Assembly (NCBI RefSeq): GCF_018860155.1
Contig: NZ_JAHKNI010000003.1
Span: 620,001-684,000 of the forward strand
Reading direction: 5' to 3'
DNA: 64,000 nucleotides
Source: Nocardia albiluteola
Lineage (GTDB): Bacteria; Actinomycetota; Actinomycetes; Mycobacteriales; Mycobacteriaceae
The position numbers and the translations under genes were made by a program. Below, in pieces: positions 58,198-64,000 of the stretch; the stretch's first letter is position 1; each line of letters begins with the position of its first letter. The notes under the pieces are model-generated. The model saw nothing but the letters and a program-made list of their open reading frames with translations. It did not search any database and was not told the origin of the DNA.

Positions 58198-58721
58198 GCC
58201 TGCCATCGTCGGCCGCAGGCGGGTCCCCACCTAGAGCCACAGGTCCCGGGCCTTGACGTGACAAGCCCTTCACGATCCGTGTCCTCCAGAACTTGGATAT
58301 GGAACCTGCTGGTCCAACCATTGAAACCGGGTGATCGGCGGGTGTGATCATGCTGTACCCATCGTGCGGTGCCCGTCGCTGCGATGGGGAAAAGCGGGTA
58401 GGTGGTCCCGTATTTTTACAGATGCTTGCCGATTGCTCAGCCAAGGAGACTCGAAGATGTCGGCGGACAGCATCTCGCTCCGAAGATGTCACCGCCGAGT
58501 GCAGTGCCCGTTGACAGATGCAACCCCTGCGGATGCACAACGAGGTGTGACCGAGATCGAGCAATGACGCTCGGTGGGGTCGTCGCACTCCCATTCGGCC
58601 GACGAAGCCGAGGTATGCGCTCCTGGCTCACGCCATGAGCGACAGGCAAACCGGCGACGAGCGTGACAGCCGAGCTCGGCTCCGTCGCCACGCGGCTACT
58701 GCCCGCGCGCCCTCACCATCG
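58198..58721. other. Gene-free stretch, ~520 bases
   Basis: Separates the dormancy-type island from the oxygenase/TetR pair. Open frames on both strands lack starts with ribosome sites and family signatures. I see no repeat or RNA. Confidence 0.4.
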
Positions 58722-59930
58722 TCATGCTCGACGACAATCGCTGAGAAGCGGCGGCGGCTCGATCTTGTTGCGGCCCGGTAGATCAGGAGCGACTTCGGGT
58801 TCGCCCTGCGGTACGCCGCTGAACAGCTCGACGAGCCCGAACGGTGCGCGGTCACCGAGGCAGAGGTCGAGCACATCCCACGCGTCGGCGTAGAACGCGG
58901 CGCCGCGCGCGAACATCGCGGTCTCGTAGGCGGTCAGCGCCGCCTCGATATCGCCCGGGTGCGCGGCGATCGCGAGGGCGAGTTCGGCGCCGTCCAGCAT
59001 CGCCAGGTTCGCGCCGTCGCCCGAGGGCGGCATCAGGTGCGCGGCATCGCCGAGCAGCGTCACCCCGGGCACGCGGTCCCAGCGATGTCCGTCGGGCAGG
59101 GTGTGGATCATGCGCGGCACCGGCGCGGATTCGCGATCGGTGATGAGTGCGGTGAGTTCGGGTGCCCAGTCGTCGAATTCGGCTGCGACACGAGCGGTCG
59201 CGGCGGCGGCATCGGTGAAATCGATGGCCGCGATCCATTCAGCGGAGCGGTTCAGCTGTACATAGGTGTGCAGGACGCCGCCGGATTCGCGGTGCGCGGT
59301 AATTCCTTTGCCAGGTGCCACCGCATACATCGCGCCTTCGCCGACCATCGCGGCAGTCGCCGCGTGACGCTCCTCGGCGTCGTGGAGATAGGTCTCGATG
59401 AAGGTCGTCCCGATGTACTCGGGCCGGGCGTGGGAGAGCAGCGGCCGGATCTTGGACCACGCGCCGTCCGCGCCGATGAGCAGGTCGGTGGTCACGGTCG
59501 AACCGTGGGCGAAGGTGAGCTCGTGGCGGCCGTCGCCGAGCGGGCGCACCGCGGTGACCTTGTGCCCCCAGCGAATCGTCCCGCCGGGCAGTGCGTCGAG
59601 CAGGATTTGCCGCAGCTCTCCGCGCAATACCTCCGGGCGCCCCGACAGTCCGTCGTCGGGGAGATCGAGCAATATCGTGCCGTGCCTGTCGACTACCCGC
59701 GCCGCCTCCGCGCCGGCGTGGATGATCGCATGGAATTCCTCGGTGAGCCCCGCTGCCGCGAGCGCGAATTGCCCGTCGTCCTGATGAATGTCGAGCTGAC
59801 CGCCTTGGGTGCGCGCCGCCGGCGAGGCATCGGCCTCGTAGACCGTCGCGGCGATGCCGTGTACATGCAAGACGCGGGCCAAGGTCAGACCGCCGAGTCC
59901 CGCACCGATGATGGTGACCGATGCCGTCAT
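58722..59930 (-). CDS. FAD-dependent monooxygenase (PheA/TetX-like)
   Basis: 402 residues from ATG 59928-59930. FAD motifs are complete: TIIGAGLGGLTLARVLHVHG (GxGxxG, 7-14), mid motif LIGADGAWSKIRPLL (DG) and VTLLGDAAHLMPPSGDGANL (GD). The size and GGQLDIHQDDGQ segment fit the TetX/aromatic hydroxylase-like single-component group, which hydroxylates aromatic or polycyclic substrates with NADPH and O2. It may modify a drug or xenobiotic. It is divergent from a TetR repressor with two operator palindromes over its promoter, so it is probably induced by its substrate. Confidence 0.88.
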   Translation of the reverse strand: MTASVTIIGAGLGGLTLARVLHVHGIAATVYEADASPAARTQGGQLDIHQDDGQFALAAAGLTEEFHAIIHAGAEAARVVDRHGTILLDLPDDGLSGRPEVLRGELRQILLDALPGGTIRWGHKVTAVRPLGDGRHELTFAHGSTVTTDLLIGADGAWSKIRPLLSHARPEYIGTTFIETYLHDAEERHAATAAMVGEGAMYAVAPGKGITAHRESGGVLHTYVQLNRSAEWIAAIDFTDAAAATARVAAEFDDWAPELTALITDRESAPVPRMIHTLPDGHRWDRVPGVTLLGDAAHLMPPSGDGANLAMLDGAELALAIAAHPGDIEAALTAYETAMFARGAAFYADAWDVLDLCLGDRAPFGLVELFSGVPQGEPEVAPDLPGRNKIEPPPLLSDCRRA

Positions 59931-59953
59931 GTTGCTGCTCCCTTCGCGAGAAG

Positions 59954-59972
59954 TCTGGAACGACGTTCCAGA
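59954..59972. promoter_or_regulatory. TetR operator 1
   Basis: TCTGGAACGACGTTCCAGA: a 19-base palindrome with perfect 8-base arms, TCTGGAAC-gac-GTTCCAGA, 24 bases before the monooxygenase ATG. Confidence 0.75.
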
Positions 59973-59981
59973 CATTTCAGG

Positions 59982-59998
59982 TTGGAACAACGTTCCAG
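59982..59998. promoter_or_regulatory. TetR operator 2
   Basis: TTGGAAC-aac-GTTCCAG repeats the same GGAAC-N3-GTTCC core, centred 27 bases from operator 1 and just before the TetR ATG, allowing control of both divergent genes. Confidence 0.75.
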
Positions 59999-60008
59999 AA
60001 ATGTCAAG

Positions 60009-60686
60009 ATGGACAGCGTGACGACCGAGAAACAACGGCCCGAACGCCGCCCGAACTCGCTCTCCAGGGCGCGGATCGTCGGTATCGCGATCGAGATCCT
60101 CGACACCGAGGGCGAGAAGGCGCTGACCTTCCGCGCCCTCGCGGCCCGTCTGGCCACCGGCAGCGGCGCGATCTACTGGCACGTCGCGAACAAGGATGAG
60201 CTACTGGCCGCCGCCGCCGACGACATCATCGCCCGGGTCATGACCGGGGTGAACCCCGGCGGGGAACCTCGTGAGTCGGTCCGGGCGGTCGCTCTCGGCG
60301 TATTCGACGCCATCGACGCCCACCCGTGGGTGGGCGCTCAACTCTCCAGTGCGCCCTGGGGTTGCGCGACCATGCGGATCTTCGAAGGCGTCGGCGGGCG
60401 ACTCGCGGCGCTCGGCGTCCCCGAGCGCGCCCAGTTCGATTCCGCTTCCGCGCTGGTGAACTACATCCTCGGTCTCGCGGGCCAGTATGCGGCGGGCGCA
60501 CGGCTCACACGCGAAACCGACCGCGCCGAATTCCTCGCGGGGGTCGCCGCCCGATGGGCCGAGCACGACCCCGCGCGATACCCATTCGTGCACCGCGTCG
60601 CCGCACAACTGTCCGCTCACGACGACCGCGAACAGTTCCGCGCCGGAATCGATCTCATCCTGGCCGGTATCGAATCCCTGCGCTAG
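60009..60686 (+). CDS. TetR family repressor with TetR_C-type ligand domain
   Basis: 225 residues from ATG 60009. HTH region (~20-65): LSRARIVGIAIEILDTEGEK, ALTFRALAARLATGSGAIYW, HVANKDELLAAAADDII, close to the TetR/TetR_C group (SLSRERIVEAAIELLD...GAIYWHV). The rest is helical ligand-binding. It probably binds the two GGAAC-N3-GTTCC palindromes and represses both itself and the monooxygenase until a ligand is bound. A bulged hairpin follows the gene. Confidence 0.9.
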   Translation: MDSVTTEKQRPERRPNSLSRARIVGIAIEILDTEGEKALTFRALAARLATGSGAIYWHVANKDELLAAAADDIIARVMTGVNPGGEPRESVRAVALGVFDAIDAHPWVGAQLSSAPWGCATMRIFEGVGGRLAALGVPERAQFDSASALVNYILGLAGQYAAGARLTRETDRAEFLAGVAARWAEHDPARYPFVHRVAAQLSAHDDREQFRAGIDLILAGIESLR

Positions 60687-60736
60687 CCGACCGGGTTCGA
60701 ACAAACCGTCACTCAGGTGGCACGGTTCAGGCGGAA

Positions 60737-60779
60737 GCGACATCCCGCGACCGCCGCTGATCGGCGCGGGAGGTGTCGC
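60737..60779. terminator. Hairpin between convergent TetR and esterase genes
   Basis: GCGACAtCCCGCG pairs with CGCGGGaggTGTCGC across a ~14-base loop with a small bulge. It lies between the two stops and may terminate both transcripts. Confidence 0.5.
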
Positions 60780-60799
60780 AGGTGTTGGGGCTGGCGAAA

Positions 60800-62230
60800 C
60801 TACTGTGGCCGAAGGTGATCGGACAGCCATGGCAGGGCCGAGTCGAACGCGCCGGTGGCGGCCTGCCAGGTGTGGTTTCCCCGGGTTCTGTACAGGGTGG
60901 CGTCGATGCCGGCCCTGGTCGCGGCGGTGTAGAGCGCGGCGGCGGATTCGAGTTTGATGGTGTTGCTGGACTTTCCGCTGAGGAAGGTGCGCTCGTCGGT
61001 GCTCGTGCCCGGCTGTTGCCCGCCGGTCCAGCGCCCGAAGGGCCCGGTCGGGGTGAAGGCGTAGAGCAGGCCGGTCATTCCGGTGTATTTCCGGTGCGCT
61101 GCCATTACGGTGCGCGGATCGAAGGCTGCCCACTGCTGGGCGCTGCCGCCGTAGAGCCGCGCGATGGTCTGCTGCTTGTTGCCGGCGTTGGGGCCGATAT
61201 CGCCGGCGATGTCGACGAAGGTGCCGAACTGTGACGGGTGCATGACGGTCAGATCGATCGCGCAGGTGCCACCCATCGACCACCCCGCCACCGCCCATTC
61301 GCTCGCGGATGTGGCCGTGCCAAAGGTCTTTTCGACATAGGGTGGTACGTCCGCGGTGAGGTGGGTCGCGGCGTGATCGCGTGGGCCGTCGACGCATTCG
61401 GTGTCGTTGGTGAAGGTGCCCCCGGTATCGACGAAGACGAAGATCGGCGCCCAGCCGCCGTGCTGGGTCGCGTACCGGTCGAGCGCGGGCAGCACGTTGC
61501 CGATCCGGATCCAGTCGTCCGGGGTGGCGAATTCGCCGCCGATCATCATCACCACCGGCAGCCGCGGCGGTGTGGTCCTGGCGAACCAGGCCGGCGGCAG
61601 GTAGACGTATTCGGTGCGATGGTGCATGCCGCTGGCCGTATCGGGCGTCTGGATCGGTACGATCCGCCCGGTGGAGATCGGTTGTCCGCGCATGGATGGC
61701 AGCGAATTCAGCGGCGTCTCGTGCGGCAGGGGCGCCTCGGTGACCGCATTCCACGCGACCTGGACCGTCGGGAAGTAGCCGACCCACTGGTCGAGCACGA
61801 TGCCCAGGCTCGATACGACCGCCACGACGGTCAGCGCCGAGAGTCCGCGCCGCCACCAGGTTGCGCTGGTCCAGCCGAGCACCGCGACGCATACCGCGCC
61901 CACGGCGCCGCCCGCGCACACCCACAGCAGCGACGGCGCCCTGTCGGGCCCGGTGGCCCAGCCCTGGTTGTAGACCAGCGCATGCGCGCCGAACGCTCCG
62001 AGTACACCGGCGGCTACCGATATCGGCAGCCACACGAGCCGCCACCGGCGCGTGCGCCATCCGATCGTCAGCACCGCCAGCACCAGCGCCACGATTTCTA
62101 CCGTTGGCGGTAACCACCCGTGCAGCAACGAGATTGCATGCTGCGAGCTACCGACGGTCCGGCTGAAACTGGGCGGGGGCGGCGGCGGTGGAGTCAGGGT
62201 CAGCTGGGTGATCGAGGGTAGGCCGAGCAT
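60800..62230 (-). CDS. Membrane-anchored alpha/beta-hydrolase (esterase D / mycolyltransferase-like)
   Basis: 476 residues. A Pro-run (8 Pro) near the N-terminus, then four membrane helices (~35-150; VEIVALVLAVLTIGW, LVWLPISVAAGVLGAFGAHA, LLWVCAGGAVGAVCVAVLGW, LSALTVVAVVSSLGIVLDQW). The extracytoplasmic part is an esterase D-type hydrolase: LPVVMMIGGEFATPDDW, nucleophile elbow GWSMGG, HPSQFGTFVDIAGD, and a C-terminal His in RGNHTWQAATGAF. It resembles actinobacterial antigen-85-like or esterase proteins with N-terminal helices. Likely cuts or transfers an acyl ester at the envelope. Confidence 0.82.
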   Translation of the reverse strand: MLGLPSITQLTLTPPPPPPPSFSRTVGSSQHAISLLHGWLPPTVEIVALVLAVLTIGWRTRRWRLVWLPISVAAGVLGAFGAHALVYNQGWATGPDRAPSLLWVCAGGAVGAVCVAVLGWTSATWWRRGLSALTVVAVVSSLGIVLDQWVGYFPTVQVAWNAVTEAPLPHETPLNSLPSMRGQPISTGRIVPIQTPDTASGMHHRTEYVYLPPAWFARTTPPRLPVVMMIGGEFATPDDWIRIGNVLPALDRYATQHGGWAPIFVFVDTGGTFTNDTECVDGPRDHAATHLTADVPPYVEKTFGTATSASEWAVAGWSMGGTCAIDLTVMHPSQFGTFVDIAGDIGPNAGNKQQTIARLYGGSAQQWAAFDPRTVMAAHRKYTGMTGLLYAFTPTGPFGRWTGGQQPGTSTDERTFLSGKSSNTIKLESAAALYTAATRAGIDATLYRTRGNHTWQAATGAFDSALPWLSDHLRPQ

Positions 62231-62508
62231 CCCCCGATTGTTGCGAAAGTATCGTCCACCGGACTGAAGATGGGCTGAGGATCGTGGCGCTCACCCGCCT
62301 GCCGGGACACCGTCCCACTTCTCCGTCCCGCAGCATGGCTGCGGGTGTTCATGCGGCAGACGGTAGCCCTCCCGCCTGTCAGCGAAGTTCTGCATCGGGC
62401 CGGTACGTCATTGTTTCGTCACCACTTGCGCGGCCGCCGCAGCGCATGGGCGACGTAACGTCGGTGCGACAGTATCGGTTTCGACACGACTATCACGAAG
62501 AGGCGAGT

Positions 62509-63645
62509 GTGGACGAACACGTACCATCCGATCCGGTTCCACCGCCCGAGTCTTCGCCGCCCGAGCACGCGCAGCCGCCGGGCGCGGGGCTGTCCCGCCG
62601 TGGTGCGCTGGCGGGTATCGCGGCGGTGGGCGGGATCTCGGCGGTCAATGTCGGTGCATTCGCCTGGGCCGCAGGGTGGTTCACGCCGGACAGCCTGCGT
62701 TCGGGGACATTCGTCGACCGGTTCGAGCGGGTTTACGGCCGGCACAACGGATTTCGGCGCAACCACGCCAAGGGGGTCAGCGCATCGGGGACGTTCGTCG
62801 GCAACGGCGCCGGGACCGCGTTGTCGACGGCGTCGGTGTTCCGGGCGGGGACAACGCCGGTGACGGCTCGCTTCTCGCTGTCGGGCGGTATGCCGCTGGC
62901 CGGCGACCAGAACGGGACCGTGCGCGGGCTCGCGGTGCTGTTTCACCTGGATGGTCGCGAGCAGTGGCGCACCGCCATGGTGAACATTCCGGTGTTCCTC
63001 GACCGGGTGCCGCGGGGTTTCTACGATCGGATGCTCGCCACGCAACCCGTGGGCGCGACCGGCCGGCCCGATCCTGTGAAGGTCGCGGCGTTCCTCGCGA
63101 AATATCCCGAGTCCGAGCGCGCGATGGCCGTCGTGGCGCGCACGACGCCGTCGAACGGGTTCGCCAACAGTCCGTTCCACGGGCTCAACGCATTTCGGTT
63201 CACCAATGCCGCCGGCACGACAGTGCCGGTGCGGTGGAGCCTGCTCCCGGAGGATCCGTTCGTGGCGGGTACGCATGCGGCGGGACGGGACTACCTGTTC
63301 GACGCGCTGATCGAACGTCTCGGGCACGGACCGGTGCGCTGGCGGATGGTGGTCACGGTCGCCGAGCCCGGCGATCCGACGAACGACGCGACGCGGGCGT
63401 GGCCCGCGACTCGGCGGCAGGTCGAGGTCGGCACGCTTACCATCGACGCGCTGGCGACCGAGGCGCCGGGCAATGCGCGCGATGTCAACTTCGACCCGAC
63501 GGTGCTGCCGACCGGGATCGCGCCTTCGGACGATCCGCTGCTCGAGGCACGCTCGTCGGTCTACGCGAGGTCCTACCAGCGGCGCACCCGGGAACCGCAT
63601 ACGCCCAGCGCGGTCGAGGTGCCGGAGGTCCGCAATGCCCGGTGA
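62509..63645 (+). CDS. SrpA-like catalase/peroxidase-family haem protein, Tat-exported
   Basis: 378 residues from GTG 62509 (AAGAGG upstream). A twin-arginine signal (LSRRGALAGIAAVGGISAVN) follows a Pro-rich start. The catalase-like core is clear: GFRRNHAKGVSASGTFVGNG (distal His), ARFSLSGGMPLAGDQNGTVR, GLAVLFHLDGREQWRTAMVN, ANSPFHGLNAFRFTNAAGT, ATRAWPATRRQVEVGTLTID. It is the small SrpA class of catalase-related peroxidases acting outside the membrane. Its end overlaps the cytochrome b561 start, a pair seen in many bacteria, where the cytochrome may feed electrons to the peroxidase. A CGACGT-a-ACGTCG palindrome lies upstream (62451-62463). Confidence 0.85.
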   Translation: MDEHVPSDPVPPPESSPPEHAQPPGAGLSRRGALAGIAAVGGISAVNVGAFAWAAGWFTPDSLRSGTFVDRFERVYGRHNGFRRNHAKGVSASGTFVGNGAGTALSTASVFRAGTTPVTARFSLSGGMPLAGDQNGTVRGLAVLFHLDGREQWRTAMVNIPVFLDRVPRGFYDRMLATQPVGATGRPDPVKVAAFLAKYPESERAMAVVARTTPSNGFANSPFHGLNAFRFTNAAGTTVPVRWSLLPEDPFVAGTHAAGRDYLFDALIERLGHGPVRWRMVVTVAEPGDPTNDATRAWPATRRQVEVGTLTIDALATEAPGNARDVNFDPTVLPTGIAPSDDPLLEARSSVYARSYQRRTREPHTPSAVEVPEVRNAR

Positions 63646-64000
63646 CGCGGAAACCACCGGCACGAAGTTCACCGCAGTCGCCCGCGGCCTGCACTGGATC
63701 ATGGCTGCGGCCGTCATCGCGATGCTGTTCATCGGCGTGTTCATGGTCGGGTCGATCAGCGAATTCCACCTGCTGGTCACCATTCACGAACCACTGGGCT
63801 TCGCGATCCTGATACTCGCGCTGGTCCGGATCGGCTGGCGACTGGGACATACCCCGCCGCCGTGGCCGGCGGGGATGTCGCGGCCCGAACGAGTGGTCGC
63901 GAAGTACTCCGAGCGATTGATGTACGCGCTGTTCATACTTCAGCCTCTGTTCGGGTGGGCGATGGTGTCGGCGTCGGGACAGCCGATCGTGTTGTTCGGA
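63635..64000 (+). CDS. Cytochrome b561 (CybB-like), 3' end outside window
   Basis: ATG 63635 overlaps the end of the catalase-like gene by 11 bases; 122 codons are seen before the window ends. ARGLHWIMAAAVIAMLFIGV and TIHEPLGFAILILALVRIGW give the first two membrane helices with haem-ligand His residues; YALFILQPLFGWAMVSASGQ begins the third. It is a membrane di-haem cytochrome that moves electrons from quinol, probably to the exported peroxidase. Confidence 0.88.
   Translation, partial: MPGDAETTGTKFTAVARGLHWIMAAAVIAMLFIGVFMVGSISEFHLLVTIHEPLGFAILILALVRIGWRLGHTPPPWPAGMSRPERVVAKYSERLMYALFILQPLFGWAMVSASGQPIVLFG

Overview
The window is high-GC (about two thirds G+C) actinobacterial DNA. Devr/DevS signalling, an alpha-crystallin, Acg-type nitroreductases, a WS/DGAT acyltransferase, an OtsB1-type three-domain protein and a Rv1733c-type membrane protein all point to Mycobacteriales, most likely Nocardia or a close relative (inference from gene content only). 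I saw no rRNA, tRNA or CRISPR array.

Region 1 (1-16.1 kb) is catabolic and partly decayed. It starts inside a hydroxyquinol 1,2-dioxygenase gene, followed by a maleylacetate reductase gene broken by two deletions. Then come a secreted FG-GAP/VCBS repeat protein, a transketolase/E1-like enzyme divergent from an Lrp/AsnC regulator, an IS5-type transposase remnant, AraC and LysR regulators, an aldehyde dehydrogenase coupled to a small NADP-dependent reductase, a tautomerase, a UbiD-family decarboxylase (plus an inverted fragment of a second one), a zinc alcohol dehydrogenase and a small secreted protein.

Region 2 (16.4-58.2 kb) is a dormancy (DosR/DevR-regulon-like) island. It holds DevR and DevS, six full-length and two internally deleted universal stress proteins, four Acg-type nitroreductases, HspX, a ribosome hibernation factor, CBS-BON, WS/DGAT, an OtsB1-like HAD-OtsB-GH65 fusion, FtsH, a P1B ATPase with a hemerythrin tail, a CtpF-like ATPase, a Rv1733c-type protein, a GyrI-like/DUF302 fusion, an adenosine-specific kinase, two zinc alcohol dehydrogenases and DUF7144, DUF1918, DUF2267, NIPSNAP and SRPBCC proteins. 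Several intergenic regions carry palindromes resembling the DosR box (GGGAC-N4-GTCCC), the best at 32199-32212, 35328-35341, 42386-42399 and 42461-42474. The likely logic is that DevS senses O2, NO, CO or redox state, DevR switches on the set, and the products protect proteins and ribosomes, store lipid, handle trehalose or maltose-type sugars and rebalance ions and redox.

The island also carries debris: a HAD protein that has lost most catalytic residues, and fragments of MaoC dehydratase, phosphoketolase, BON protein, an amino-acid permease and possibly PEP synthase. ftsH has a one-base frameshift in a G7 tract. Two short ORFs stand out: a 41-residue Met-Pro repeat peptide (52344-52469, minus) beside the P1B ATPase, and a 6-codon leader before ftsH.

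Region 3 (58.7-64 kb) holds an FAD monooxygenase divergent from its likely TetR repressor with two palindromic operators, a membrane-anchored esterase, a Tat-type SrpA-like catalase and the start of a cytochrome b561 cut by the window end.
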